In this document: piece after piece, positions 1 through 9,206 of the stretch
Layout: each line of letters starts with the position of its first letter
Position numbering within the stretch: position 1 is the stretch's first letter
Source: an uncultured Kangiella sp.
GTDB lineage: Bacteria > Pseudomonadota > Gammaproteobacteria > Enterobacterales > Kangiellaceae
DNA length: 64,000 nucleotides
Assembly: GCA_947503345.1 (NCBI GenBank)
Contig: CANNCW010000006.1
Coordinates: 1 to 64,000, forward strand
Reading direction: 5' to 3'
Notes under the pieces: generated by a model
Told to the model about the DNA's origin: nothing
Database searches by the model: none
Seen by the model: the letters and a program-made list of their open reading frames with translations, nothing else
Translations under genes and position numbers: made by a program

Positions 1-96
1 GTAGCCGAAGAAGTAGCCGAAGAAGTAGCCGAAGAAGTAGCCGAAGAAGTAGCCGAAGAAGTAGCCGAAGAAGTAGCTGAAGAAGTAGCTGAAGAA
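1..96 (+). repeat. 12-bp tandem repeat encoding VAEE, eight copies, cut by window edge
   Basis: Eight in-frame 12-bp units (gtagccgaagaa, the last two with gct for gcc) encode Val-Ala-Glu-Glu eight times, just before an Hpt domain of the kinase. The array runs off the left edge, so its full copy number is unknown. It probably forms an acidic helical or flexible linker between Hpt domains. Near-identical units make it prone to copy-number change without frameshift. Confidence 0.95.
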
Positions 97-2844
97 GTGG
101 ATGATGAAATCCTTGAAATTTTCATAGAAGAAGGGGAGGAGTTATTTGCAAGTGATTCTGAACTATTGGATGCATGGCAAAAGAATCCTTCAGATATGAG
201 TAAAGTGCTCGAACTTCAACGTAATTTGCATACCTTAAAAGGTAGTGCAAGAATGGCTAACTTCGCTGAAATAGGTGATTTGGCACATAGCTTAGAAGAT
301 TTATATACAGGATTAGCTGACAATTTATTTACTGCAGATAAAGAAACCGTGGCTTTAGCTCAGGAATCGGAAGAGCAGTTGTTGGCAATGTTTAATGCTA
401 GGAAAAGTGGCCAAGTGGTTGCTCTTGATACTGAACAACTAAACAAAATTAACGAATATATTAAGCTTGCAAAACAAGTTCCAGTTGAAAGTGAGGTTGA
501 TGAGCTTTCAGTTGAAGAAGAAAAAGAAGAGCTGTGGGATAAAGAGCTTGCAGAGATATTCTTAACTGAAGCAAATGAGTTATTAGCGAACTATGATGAA
601 ACGATTGCAGAATGGTCGAAGGATATGCGTAACCACGATGTTCTTTCTGCCGCTGTTAAGAGTATGCATACCATTAAAGGTGGTGCACGTCTTTCGACTC
701 TAACGCCAATTGCTAATCTTGCAGAAAAAACAGAATTAGCGACTAAACTTTTAAGTAGGGACTCTAGAGTTGGTCAGTCTCGCTGGAAAGATCTTTTAGT
801 TAAATGTCATGGACAACTTCATAGCATGGTTCTAGAAGTTCGTAATGGAGACTATCCTCAGGAAGCTAATAATCTATTATCACAACTTGATAGAGATATT
901 GAGACTATTCAAGCACAACTTGATCAGTTAGCGAGACGCCAAGAGGTAACGCCTGATGAACAAGTCGATGTTAAAGTAGTCTCTTTGTTGGATAGACAAA
1001 AACTTAAAGAGTCTGAGACAAAAGAAGCTGAAACTCGCGATGTTATTCGTGTTCGTTCAGAAGTTTTAGATAATTTGGTGAATTTGGCTGGTGAGTCTTC
1101 AATTTTTAGAGCAAGACTTGAACAGCAAATTGCTGATTTAAACTTTAACTTAAAAGAAGTAGGTTCCACGATTGATCGCTTGAAAGAACAGTTACGTAAT
1201 CTGGAAATTGAAACAGAAGCACAGGTACTATATCGTCGAGAAATATCGGGTGTTGATTTTGATGAGTTCGATCCTCTGGAAATGGATAGGTATACACGTC
1301 AACAAGAATTAACGCGCTCACTTCTTGAAGCTGCAAGTGATATGGTTTCTTTGCAAGAAAGTTTGCAGGCGCAAATTGGTGATACCGAAGCTGCACTTTT
1401 GCAACAAGCTAGGGTAAATACAGAGTTACAAGATCGTTTAATGCGAACCCGGATGGTTCCATTTGATAGTATCGAAAGTCGATTGAATCGAATGGTTAAA
1501 CAGATTGCTAAAGAGTTGAATAAAGAAGTTAAATTAAACTTAAGCTCTGAAGGTGAAATGGATAGAACGGTTATTGAGCGTATGGTTGCTCCATTAGATC
1601 ATATGCTTCGTAACGCAATTGACCATGGCATTGAGTCAAAAGAAGAGCGCCAGGCCGCTGGTAAAGATCCTGTTGGTCTAATTGATTTGTCTCTACAAAG
1701 AAGAGGTAATGAAGTATTCATTCGAATTCAGGATGATGGCGCGGGTATTAATAAGACTAAAGTTAAAAAGCGTGCGGTGGCACAAGGGATGATTGATCAA
1801 TCTTACCAGCCAACGGATCGAGAACTTTATAGACTAATCTTACAAGCAGGCTTTTCAACGGCAGAGGAAGTAACACAAATTTCTGGTCGTGGCGTTGGTA
1901 TGGATGTTGTTCATAGTGAAATTCTTCAGTTAGGTGGGTCTTTAACCATCAATTCAGATGAAGGTAAGGGCACTCGTATGACGGTACGTTTACCATTCAC
2001 TCTTTCATCGAGCCAATCGTTAATGGTTAAAGTAAAAGGCGAAAATTACGCTATACCATTATCAAATATTTCGACAGTTGCACGAGTAAGTGCTGAGGAA
2101 ATAAAGCGTATTTATTCTAGCGAATCTGCAAAGTTGAATCATTTGGGCGAAGAGTATGAGTTACGCTACTTGGGACAAATTCTAGATCGAAACTCTCAAG
2201 TTATTGCACCTTCTGAAGAGATAGTGCCAGTACTAATTATTGAGGGCGAGGAAAAGCCAATTGCGGTTTATGTAGATGAGCTTCTAGGTTCTCGTGAAGC
2301 GGTAGTGAAATCAGTTGGTCGACAATTGAGTACGGTACCTGGTATTTCTGGCGCATCTATTTTAGGTGACGGTGGTGTTGTATTGATTTTAGATATGCAG
2401 ACTTTGGTTGATAGATTCCATGAATGGGACTTTACTCACCACTCCGAGTTTACAGAAGAAGTTGTTGAAGAAGATAAGATCCCAACGGTTATGGTTGTGG
2501 ATGACTCAATTACGGTACGTAAAGTAACCTCGCGCTTGTTACAGCGTAATCAATACAAAGTTGTTACAGCCAAAGATGGTGTTGATGCTGTTACTCAGTT
2601 AAATGAGTTTATACCAGATGTTATGTTGCTAGATATTGAAATGCCAAGAATGGATGGATTTGAATTAGCAAGTTTAATTCGCCATGACTCTCGACTGAAA
2701 CAAATTCCAATTATTATGATTACTTCGCGTACCGGAGAAAAGCACCGTCAACGTGCAGAAGAAATTGGGGTAAATGATTATCTGGGTAAGCCATATAACG
2801 AAGAAAACCTATTGGCGACCATTGAAAAAATGTTGGAATTATAG
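1..2844 (+). CDS. chpA: ChpA/PilL-like hybrid chemotaxis histidine kinase, 5' partial
   Basis: CheA-type hybrid kinase of the type IV pilus (Chp/Pil) chemosensory system. The frame is open from base 1, so the gene starts upstream; the GTG at 97 is only an internal codon. Counting from 97, the visible order is: Hpt domain with LHTLKGSARM (His near 45), second Hpt with MHTIKGGARL (His near 191), CheA dimerisation region, HATPase with N-box RNAIDHGIE, DDGAGI and GRGVGMDVV, CheW-like domain, and C-terminal receiver with VVDDS and phospho-acceptor Asp near 846 in MLLDIEMP. Pseudomonas ChpA has many more phosphotransfer domains, and the missing N-terminal part may hold others. Followed 21 bp later by a CheW-like gene. 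Function is firm; the symbol is by analogy. Confidence 0.92.
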   Translation, partial: VAEEVAEEVAEEVAEEVAEEVAEEVAEEVAEEVDDEILEIFIEEGEELFASDSELLDAWQKNPSDMSKVLELQRNLHTLKGSARMANFAEIGDLAHSLEDLYTGLADNLFTADKETVALAQESEEQLLAMFNARKSGQVVALDTEQLNKINEYIKLAKQVPVESEVDELSVEEEKEELWDKELAEIFLTEANELLANYDETIAEWSKDMRNHDVLSAAVKSMHTIKGGARLSTLTPIANLAEKTELATKLLSRDSRVGQSRWKDLLVKCHGQLHSMVLEVRNGDYPQEANNLLSQLDRDIETIQAQLDQLARRQEVTPDEQVDVKVVSLLDRQKLKESETKEAETRDVIRVRSEVLDNLVNLAGESSIFRARLEQQIADLNFNLKEVGSTIDRLKEQLRNLEIETEAQVLYRREISGVDFDEFDPLEMDRYTRQQELTRSLLEAASDMVSLQESLQAQIGDTEAALLQQARVNTELQDRLMRTRMVPFDSIESRLNRMVKQIAKELNKEVKLNLSSEGEMDRTVIERMVAPLDHMLRNAIDHGIESKEERQAAGKDPVGLIDLSLQRRGNEVFIRIQDDGAGINKTKVKKRAVAQGMIDQSYQPTDRELYRLILQAGFSTAEEVTQISGRGVGMDVVHSEILQLGGSLTINSDEGKGTRMTVRLPFTLSSSQSLMVKVKGENYAIPLSNISTVARVSAEEIKRIYSSESAKLNHLGEEYELRYLGQILDRNSQVIAPSEEIVPVLIIEGEEKPIAVYVDELLGSREAVVKSVGRQLSTVPGISGASILGDGGVVLILDMQTLVDRFHEWDFTHHSEFTEEVVEEDKIPTVMVVDDSITVRKVTSRLLQRNQYKVVTAKDGVDAVTQLNEFIPDVMLLDIEMPRMDGFELASLIRHDSRLKQIPIIMITSRTGEKHRQRAEEIGVNDYLGKPYNEENLLATIEKMLEL

Positions 2845-2865
2845 AATTAGAAGTTGAGAAACGAT

Positions 2866-3339
2866 ATGGCAAAAAATATTGAAAAAAGCAAAGAAGTATT
2901 TAGTTTTCTGATTCCAATGTTGGAAGATAATCTTTTGATGCCTAGCGAAGCAGTTGCTGAAATTGTACCTTTTATGAATGTAAGTTTATTTGATAATTCA
3001 GAGTCGAATGGTGTATGGCATATCGGTAATCTTGCATGGAGAAATGCTACTATTCCAGTTATTTCGTTGGAAAGGGTGCATGGTATTCAAGATTTAGGTG
3101 ATATTCGACGATCTAGAGTGGCCGTGATTTATACATTAAATGGAAATGAAGAAATTCCTTATTTGGCTTTTACTGTACAAGGTATTCCTCGAATGATTCC
3201 TGTAGGAAGTGATGATAATGAGGTCCTCGATTCTAACCCTTCTGAAAAGGGTGCAATGGCCTGGGTGAAAGTCGCTGAACGAAAAGCAATGGTTCCAGAC
3301 ATGGACGCATTGGAAGAATTAGCCAAGTCCATTCGTTAA
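2866..3339 (+). CDS. CheW-like adaptor protein (ChpC/PilI-like)
   Basis: A 157-residue single-domain CheW-like protein, expected to couple receptors to the ChpA-like kinase. The N-terminal part (FLIPMLEDNLLMPSEAVAE) and the central VISLERVHG match the CheW beta-barrel pattern. The frame extends to a TTG at 2854, but I chose the ATG at 2866; neither has a strong ribosome site. It lies 21 bp after the kinase stop and is likely cotranscribed. Position after chpA suggests ChpC of Pseudomonas, but no cheB-like chpB separates them. Its stop codon directly abuts the stop of convergent rsmE. Confidence 0.8.
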   Translation: MAKNIEKSKEVFSFLIPMLEDNLLMPSEAVAEIVPFMNVSLFDNSESNGVWHIGNLAWRNATIPVISLERVHGIQDLGDIRRSRVAVIYTLNGNEEIPYLAFTVQGIPRMIPVGSDDNEVLDSNPSEKGAMAWVKVAERKAMVPDMDALEELAKSIR

Positions 3340-4071
3340 TCAAAAATCCCCCCAAATTGCGTTTATTGCGGATACGGCTGCTAAAGCAGCCGTTTCTGTT
3401 CTTAAAATACGCGGACCTAATGATACAGGTTGAATATGTAAGTTCTTAATGTGTCGGACTTCTTGCTCAGTAAACCCACCTTCCGGGCCAACCCATAATT
3501 GAATTTCTGTTGTATTGTCAGGAGCTGTTAAATCCCTAAAAGAGTGATTAGCGTGAGGGTCAAGAAAATAACTATTAGTACTTAGCTTTAAGACTGCATC
3601 TTGCCATCTAGTTACAGAGTATATAGTCGGGATTGAGTCACGGCCAGATTGTTCGCAAGCACTAATAATAACTTTTTTCCAATGTTCCTGTTTTTTAGCC
3701 CAGCGCTTCGTATCGAGTTTTACGCCGCATCTTTCTGTGATGATGGGGGTGAAAGTTTTAACTCCTAACTCAACGCATTTTTGTATAGTTAAATCCATTT
3801 TATCGCCACGGGAAACACCTTGATAAAGATGAATACTTAATGGCGATTCGGAGTGATACTGATCTTTAGATGTAACAGAAACTTTGACTCTGTGACGTTC
3901 AATGTTGGCAATAACAGCTTGATATCTGTAGCCATCACCATTAAATAGTTCTAAGATATCACCTATCTTCATTCTAAGAACTTTAGATAAGTGCAAGCTT
4001 GCAGCCTTATCAATATTTAGCTCTTGATTAAGAGTGATATCAGTTTGTTGGTAAATCCGATTAAGGCGCAA
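3340..4071 (-). CDS. rsmE: 16S rRNA m3U1498 methyltransferase RsmE
   Basis: A SPOUT-family methyltransferase that methylates N3 of U1498 in 16S rRNA using SAM. The 243-residue length is normal. Visible family motifs are the N-terminal PUA-like part (KVLRMKIGD, ELFNGDG), SRGDKMDLTIQKCVELGV, ACEQSGRDSIP and the C-terminal knot region WVGPEGGFTEQE followed by LGPRILRTETA. It is convergent with the CheW-like gene with no intergenic base. Upstream, across the terminator at 4114-4142, lies ahcY. Confidence 0.95.
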   Translation of the reverse strand: MRLNRIYQQTDITLNQELNIDKAASLHLSKVLRMKIGDILELFNGDGYRYQAVIANIERHRVKVSVTSKDQYHSESPLSIHLYQGVSRGDKMDLTIQKCVELGVKTFTPIITERCGVKLDTKRWAKKQEHWKKVIISACEQSGRDSIPTIYSVTRWQDAVLKLSTNSYFLDPHANHSFRDLTAPDNTTEIQLWVGPEGGFTEQEVRHIKNLHIQPVSLGPRILRTETAALAAVSAINAIWGDF

Positions 4072-4113
4072 AATAATGGGATATTAAATAAATTTAAAAA
4101 AATTATAGCATAG

Positions 4114-4142
4114 AAAAAAGCCAGCAAAGAAGCTGGCTTTTT
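4114..4142 (-). terminator. Rho-independent terminator after ahcY
   Basis: Stem AAAAAGCCAGC / GCTGGCTTTTT with loop aaagaa, six bases beyond the ahcY stop. On the minus strand it ends in a run of T. The A/T flanks are symmetric, so it could also act on plus-strand transcription. Confidence 0.85.
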
Positions 4143-4148
4143 AAGGTT

Positions 4149-5546
4149 TTAATAACGATAGTGTTCTGGTTTGTACGGACCATCAACTTTAACGTTAATA
4201 TAATCAGCTTGCTCGGTAGATAATTGGGTTAATTTAGCGCCGATTCTATCTAGGTGTAAACGGGCTACTTTTTCGTCTAGATGCTTTGGTAATACATAAA
4301 CGTCTTTGTCATATTTTTCACCATGTTGCCAAAGTTCAATTTGGGCTAATACTTGATTGGTAAAAGAATTAGACATTACAAAGCTTGGGTGACCAGTTGC
4401 GCAACCAAGATTAACAAGACGTCCTTGAGCTAGAAGGATAATACGCTTACCATCAGGGAAAATAACATGATCGACTTGATCCTTAATGTTTTCCCACTCA
4501 CATTTTTCTAAACCTGCAACATCAATTTCGTTATCGAAATGGCCAATATTACAAACGATTGCTTGATCTTTCATGCGCTCCATATGATCGAACCGAATAA
4601 CGTCAAAATTGCCTGTCGCAGTAACAAAAATATCAGCTTGCTCAATAACTCCAGGATCTTCCATGTTTACAACACGGTAACCTTCCATTGCTGCTTGTAA
4701 CGCGCAGATTGGATCAATTTCGGTAATCCAAACGTTAGCGCCAAGACCACGTAAAGATTGCGCGGAGCCTTTGCCTACATCGCCAAAGCCACAAACAATC
4801 GCAACTTTACCTGCAACCATCACGTCGGTTGCACGCTTTATGCCATCGACTAGTGATTCACGACAACCGTATAAGTTATCAAATTTAGATTTGGTTACAG
4901 AATCGTTAACGTTAATCGCAGGGAAGGGTAGCTCACCTTTATCACGTAATTGATAGAGACGGGCAACGCCGGTGGTAGTTTCTTCGGTTACACCTTGGAT
5001 ATTTGCCAAAGTTCGAGAATAAAAAGTCGAATCTTCTTTTAGCTTTGCTTTAATAGAATTAAACAAAGCAATTTCTTCTTCACTACCAGGCTTATCCAAT
5101 ACGGAAATATCTTTTTCAGCACGCGTTCCTATGATTAATAGCATAGTTGCATCGCCGCCATCATCTAAGATCATGTTTGGCGTTCCGCCATCATGCCAAG
5201 TCATTAAGCGGTGAGTATAATCCCAATATTCATCCAAGGTTTCGCCTTTATAAGCAAAAACAGGAATACCTTGATCGGCAATTGCAGCCGCTGCGTGGTC
5301 TTGAGTTGAGAATATGTTACAAGAAACCCAGCGAACTTCTGCACCAAGCTCAATTAGGGTTTCAATCAACATGGCCGTTTGTATAGTCATGTGTAATGAA
5401 CCAGCAATTCGTGCGCCTTTTAACGGCTTTTCTTCGCCATATTCTTCACGAATGGTCATTAAACCAGGCATTTCAGTTTTGGCAATTTCAATTTCTTTAT
5501 GGCCCCATGGAGCCAAGTTAATATCTTTTACAATGTAATCAGACAT
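4149..5546 (-). CDS. ahcY: S-adenosylhomocysteine hydrolase
   Basis: Converts S-adenosylhomocysteine to homocysteine and adenosine with bound NAD, removing the product inhibitor of methyltransferases. The 465-residue length fits the longer bacterial form with an insertion. Visible signatures: [29 protein letters not shown], the NAD-binding [26 protein letters not shown], and C-terminal [13 protein letters not shown]. It lies 18 bp after metK on the same strand, so SAM synthesis and SAH breakdown appear to share one transcript. No room for a riboswitch between the two genes. Confidence 0.97.
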   Translation of the reverse strand: MSDYIVKDINLAPWGHKEIEIAKTEMPGLMTIREEYGEEKPLKGARIAGSLHMTIQTAMLIETLIELGAEVRWVSCNIFSTQDHAAAAIADQGIPVFAYKGETLDEYWDYTHRLMTWHDGGTPNMILDDGGDATMLLIIGTRAEKDISVLDKPGSEEEIALFNSIKAKLKEDSTFYSRTLANIQGVTEETTTGVARLYQLRDKGELPFPAINVNDSVTKSKFDNLYGCRESLVDGIKRATDVMVAGKVAIVCGFGDVGKGSAQSLRGLGANVWITEIDPICALQAAMEGYRVVNMEDPGVIEQADIFVTATGNFDVIRFDHMERMKDQAIVCNIGHFDNEIDVAGLEKCEWENIKDQVDHVIFPDGKRIILLAQGRLVNLGCATGHPSFVMSNSFTNQVLAQIELWQHGEKYDKDVYVLPKHLDEKVARLHLDRIGAKLTQLSTEQADYINVKVDGPYKPEHYRY

Positions 5547-5564
5547 GATCTTCTCTTAAATAGA

Positions 5565-6725
5565 TTAAATTCCAGCAGCGGAGCGTAGAGCTTCTGCCTT
5601 ATCGGTTTTTTCCCAGCTAAATGATTCTTCAGTTCTACCAAAATGACCATAAGCGGCCGTAGCTAAATAGATTGGCTTTAGCAAGTCCAACATTTTTAAA
5701 ATACCAACAGGTCGTAAATCAAAATGCTCACGCACTAGTTGAATCAATTTTTCTTCAGAAACTTTACTTGTACCAAAAGTGTTAATGCTAATGGAAGTAG
5801 GTTCAGCAACACCAATAGCGTAAGACACTTGGATTTCACAGCGATCAGATAATCCTGCTGCAACAATGTTCTTCGCAACATAACGACCAGCATAGGCTGC
5901 GCTTCTATCAACTTTAGATGGGTCTTTACCTGAGAAAGCTCCGCCACCATGACGAGCCATACCGCCATAGGTATCTACTATAATTTTTCGACCTGTTAGA
6001 CCACAATCCCCCATAGGCCCGCCAATTACGAAGTTACCTGTTGGGTTAATAAAATATTTAGTGTCAGCCGAAAGCCATTTAGCAGGTAGCACAGGTTTGA
6101 TGATTTCTTCCATCACTGCTTCTTGTAAGTCAGTGTGCTTAATGTCAGCGCTGTGTTGGGTTGATAAGACCACAGCATCGATTGCCACAGGTTTATCGTC
6201 TTCATAACGGAATGATAACTGACTTTTAGCATCAGGACGTAACCAATCTAGAGCGCCTTGTTTACGCACTTCTGCTTGGCGTTGAACTAAACGATGTGAA
6301 TAAGTAATTGGAGCAGGCATTAATACGTCAGTTTCATTAGACGCGTAGCCAAACATCAAACCTTGGTCGCCGGCACCTTGCTCTTCTGGAACCGAACGAT
6401 CAACACCTTGAGCGATGTCAGGCGATTGTTTACCAATGGCATTTAAGACAGCGCAAGATTCCCAGTCAAAGCCCATTTCAGAGCTGTTATATCCAATCTT
6501 ACGAATAGTTTGGCGCGCTAAATCTTCAATGTCGACCCAAGCGCTAGTGGTCACCTCGCCAGCAACCACTACCATGCCAGTTTTAACCATGGTTTCAACG
6601 GCTACGCGAGCGTTAGGGTCTTGGGCTATAATTGCATCCAGAACCGCATCAGAAATCTGATCGGCAACCTTGTCAGGATGTCCTTCTGAGACTGACTCAG
6701 AAGTAAATATAGAGTTTATAGTCAT
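5565..6725 (-). CDS. metK: S-adenosylmethionine synthetase
   Basis: Makes SAM from methionine and ATP. Visible motifs: [25 protein letters not shown], and [19 protein letters not shown]. The frame extends upstream to 6767, but the ATG at 6725 gives a family-like N terminus ([12 protein letters not shown]) and 386 residues, against 384 in E. coli. It heads a metK-ahcY operon. The 230-bp leader has no clear MetJ box; a 14-bp palindrome at 6861-6874 is the main feature there. Confidence 0.97.
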   Translation of the reverse strand: MTINSIFTSESVSEGHPDKVADQISDAVLDAIIAQDPNARVAVETMVKTGMVVVAGEVTTSAWVDIEDLARQTIRKIGYNSSEMGFDWESCAVLNAIGKQSPDIAQGVDRSVPEEQGAGDQGLMFGYASNETDVLMPAPITYSHRLVQRQAEVRKQGALDWLRPDAKSQLSFRYEDDKPVAIDAVVLSTQHSADIKHTDLQEAVMEEIIKPVLPAKWLSADTKYFINPTGNFVIGGPMGDCGLTGRKIIVDTYGGMARHGGGAFSGKDPSKVDRSAAYAGRYVAKNIVAAGLSDRCEIQVSYAIGVAEPTSISINTFGTSKVSEEKLIQLVREHFDLRPVGILKMLDLLKPIYLATAAYGHFGRTEESFSWEKTDKAEALRSAAGI

Positions 6726-6860
6726 TAATTTCGATACCTGTATATGATAGTCTCGGCGAACTGCCAAGATGTGAAATTACTTATCTAAAGAACAAAAAGT
6801 GTCCAGATTTTACCTTGTTTAGACGCTTAAATCACGGATTATTACAGTGCTAGGAGTATA

Positions 6861-6874
6861 TAAGAATATTCTTA
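6861..6874. promoter_or_regulatory. 14-bp perfect palindrome upstream of metK
   Basis: TAAGAATATTCTTA is a perfect palindrome about 136 bp upstream of the metK ATG and downstream of coq7. It could be a regulator half-site pair near the metK promoter. AT-rich palindromes of this length also arise by chance, so confidence is low. Confidence 0.3.
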
Positions 6875-6907
6875 ATTAGTAGTGGTCAATATAATGTGAA
6901 TATTATT

Positions 6908-6929
6908 AGCCACAAGTTAGATTGTGGCT
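6908..6929 (-). terminator. Hairpin after coq7, possible terminator
   Basis: Perfect 8-bp stem AGCCACAA / TTGTGGCT with a 6-base loop, 26 bp past the coq7 stop. On the minus strand it is followed by AATAATATT, which is T-poor, so termination may be weak or Rho-assisted. Confidence 0.55.
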
Positions 6930-6955
6930 CAATTTTGAGAGTTCTATCGGTTGGT

Positions 6956-7594
6956 TTATAGGTGGTAAACACTCTTAGTCATAACTTTCGACATTAAGCC
7001 CATTGCAGTTTTAATAGGTTTTGGCAGCTGTGCCGCACCATGGTTGATGGCATTTTCCGCATGTTGTAATTCTTCTTGATGCATCTGCTTTAAGATAGCA
7101 CGGCTTTTATTATCCTGCTTAGGCAGCTTTTCCAAATGACTCTCTAAGTGTTTTCCTACTTGACGCTCGGTTTCAGCAACAAAGCCTAGGCTCCATTTAT
7201 CACCAGCTAATCCTGCAACAGCGCCAATAGCAAAAGAACTGGCATACCATATGGGATTTAATAAGCTTTCTCGACTATCTAATTCATTGATGCGCTGACT
7301 GCACCATGCTAGATGATCCACTTCTTCTTGTGCAGCCTGTTCCATTTCTTGGCGGATATTAGGGAGTTTTGCCGTTAAAGCTTGACCTTGATAGAGTGCT
7401 TGAGCGCAAACTTCGCCAGTGTGATTAATTCTCATTAAACTAGCCGCATGTTTTTGTTCTGTCTCTGACATGTTGCTTTCATCAATTGAAGCCGCCGGGC
7501 TAACCCTAGTTTCTGTATCATAGATACCGACGGTGGTTTTTAAGGCAGAGTCGGCAACATTACAAAGTCGATCAAAAAAGCTGAATTGACGCAT
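6956..7594 (-). CDS. coq7: Coq7-type ubiquinone biosynthesis hydroxylase
   Basis: Di-iron 3-demethoxyubiquinol 5-hydroxylase in ubiquinone biosynthesis, taking the place of flavin enzyme UbiF. The 212 residues contain the carboxylate/His ligand pattern: NHTGEVCAQALYQ, EEVDHLAWC, ETERQVGKHLESHL and HQEELQHAENA. Single gene on the minus strand, divergent from the AAA ATPase gene with a 93-bp shared promoter region. It fits the aerobic respiratory lifestyle implied by the oxidase operon at the other end of the window. Confidence 0.94.
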   Translation of the reverse strand: MRQFSFFDRLCNVADSALKTTVGIYDTETRVSPAASIDESNMSETEQKHAASLMRINHTGEVCAQALYQGQALTAKLPNIRQEMEQAAQEEVDHLAWCSQRINELDSRESLLNPIWYASSFAIGAVAGLAGDKWSLGFVAETERQVGKHLESHLEKLPKQDNKSRAILKQMHQEELQHAENAINHGAAQLPKPIKTAMGLMSKVMTKSVYHL

Positions 7595-7687
7595 AAGCTC
7601 ACAAAGGGATACACTGGTTTATAGGTTAATTTTGCCTATTTATACACGAAATAACAAATATAAATCATGGGATCCTTGTAATACTTC

Positions 7688-9187
7688 ATGGCCGCTAAAA
7701 CAGAACAAAATGATTTAACTTTATTAATTAAATCAAAAAATCCGATCATCGTGATAGAAACTCATGAAGAAGATCGAATCATTGAGCTCTTAACTAAAAT
7801 TGCCATAACTCTAGGTCAACCTCAATTTGGGTGGCATTTAACGGAAGGTTTGCGTCGTATGGAGTTAAAGGATGATGATTTGTCATCCTTGCCGAATACA
7901 GAAGACCCAACGGAAGCTCTAAAATACATAAAGAAAATGCAACGCAAAGGGGTTTATGTGTTATTTGATTTTCACCCTTTCATGGATAAAGAGCATCCGC
8001 AAAATATACGTTTAATTAAAGATATTGCGTTAGATTTTGAGCTTTATCAACAAACATTAATATTTATTAGCCATAAAGTGCGGTTACCTCAAGAAATACG
8101 TCGTTATGGAGCACGATTCGAATTAAAACTTCCTGATGCTTATCAATTAGAAATGATGATAAAACGAGAAGCTATTCGATGGTCAAATGCCAATGGCGGT
8201 ATCAAAGTTCGGACTGACAAACAAATTATGCATCGATTAGTTCAGAACTTGGCGGGGTTAACTTTTGCAGATGCAAAACAAATCATTCGAAACATTATCT
8301 ATGATGACGGCGCTATTACAGAAGATGAAATGGAATCCGTAAATAAGGCAAGGTATCAATTATTGGACCTTGAAGGTGCTGTTCATTATGAATATGAAAC
8401 GGCCCATTTTAAAGAAGTAGGCGGCATGTTGGCGCTAAAAGATTGGTTAGAAAAAAGACGAAGAGTTTTTCTTGAAGCTAAGTCGTTAGGCTTAGATCAG
8501 CCTAAAGGCATTATGTTAGTCGGTGTGCAAGGGGGTGGAAAATCATTGGCAGCTAAAGCAGTAGCGGGAATGTGGGGCGTACCTTTATTACGTTTGGATT
8601 TTGGAGCTCTGTATAATAAATGGCATGGAGAGTCGGAGAAGAATTTAAGAGACTCATTGAAACTGGCGGAAATGATGTCACCTTGCGTTCTATGGTTAGA
8701 CGAAGTGGAAAAAGGCATATCTACAGGCGATAACGATGGTGGCACTTCGAAGCGAGTTTTGGGAACATTACTTACTTTTATGCAGGAAAATGACTACCCA
8801 ATTTTTATGGTGGCTACTGCCAATGATATTAGTGCTTTACCGCCAGAGTTTATTCGTAAAGGACGTTTAGATGAAGTTTTCTTTGTAGATTTACCCGATG
8901 ATAAAACTCGCCAAGAAATTTTTAAAATTCACTTAAGTAAACGTAAGCAAGTACACTTGGAGTTTGATCTCATTAAATTAGCACAAGCAACTGACGGATT
9001 CAGTGGTGCGGAAATTGAGCAAGCTGTAGTGGCAGGTTTGTATGCTTCTTTATATGCGGATGAACCCTTAAAAACCGAAACGATATTAAATGAGATAGAA
9101 TCTACAAGTCCACTTTCACAAGTAATGGCTGAAAAGATGCAAGCCTTACGGAATTGGGCTGATGGTCGCGCTGTAATCGCTAATTAA
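7688..9187 (+). CDS. Ycf46-like AAA+ ATPase
   Basis: A 499-residue AAA+ ATPase resembling the Ycf46 family of cyanobacteria and plastids. The N-terminal part (NPIIVIETHEEDRI, about residues 15-35, then a degenerate ATPase-like half with VLFDFHPFM) precedes a canonical AAA core. The core has Walker A GVQGGGKS near 278, Walker B CVLWLDEVEKG, sensor MVATAND and arginine finger region FIRKGRLDEVFFVDLP. Ycf46 has been tied to CO2 use in cyanobacteria, but its role in heterotrophs is not established. No protease domain follows. A GST gene starts 19 bp downstream. Confidence 0.85.
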   Translation: MAAKTEQNDLTLLIKSKNPIIVIETHEEDRIIELLTKIAITLGQPQFGWHLTEGLRRMELKDDDLSSLPNTEDPTEALKYIKKMQRKGVYVLFDFHPFMDKEHPQNIRLIKDIALDFELYQQTLIFISHKVRLPQEIRRYGARFELKLPDAYQLEMMIKREAIRWSNANGGIKVRTDKQIMHRLVQNLAGLTFADAKQIIRNIIYDDGAITEDEMESVNKARYQLLDLEGAVHYEYETAHFKEVGGMLALKDWLEKRRRVFLEAKSLGLDQPKGIMLVGVQGGGKSLAAKAVAGMWGVPLLRLDFGALYNKWHGESEKNLRDSLKLAEMMSPCVLWLDEVEKGISTGDNDGGTSKRVLGTLLTFMQENDYPIFMVATANDISALPPEFIRKGRLDEVFFVDLPDDKTRQEIFKIHLSKRKQVHLEFDLIKLAQATDGFSGAEIEQAVVAGLYASLYADEPLKTETILNEIESTSPLSQVMAEKMQALRNWADGRAVIAN

Positions 9188-9206
9188 AGTTAAGAAGGAG
9201 TGATTG

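Noticed and set aside
1..96. Short tandem repeats as a CRISPR array
   Set aside because: The 12-bp units are directly adjacent without spacers and are in frame with the kinase gene.
2854..2865. TTG start for the CheW-like gene
   Set aside because: An ATG four codons later gives a normal N terminus; the TTG has no better ribosome site.
6726..6955. MetJ box or SAM riboswitch upstream of metK
   Set aside because: Only one weak AGACG-like 8-mer near 6820 and no tandem partner; no riboswitch-like paired structure could be made out.
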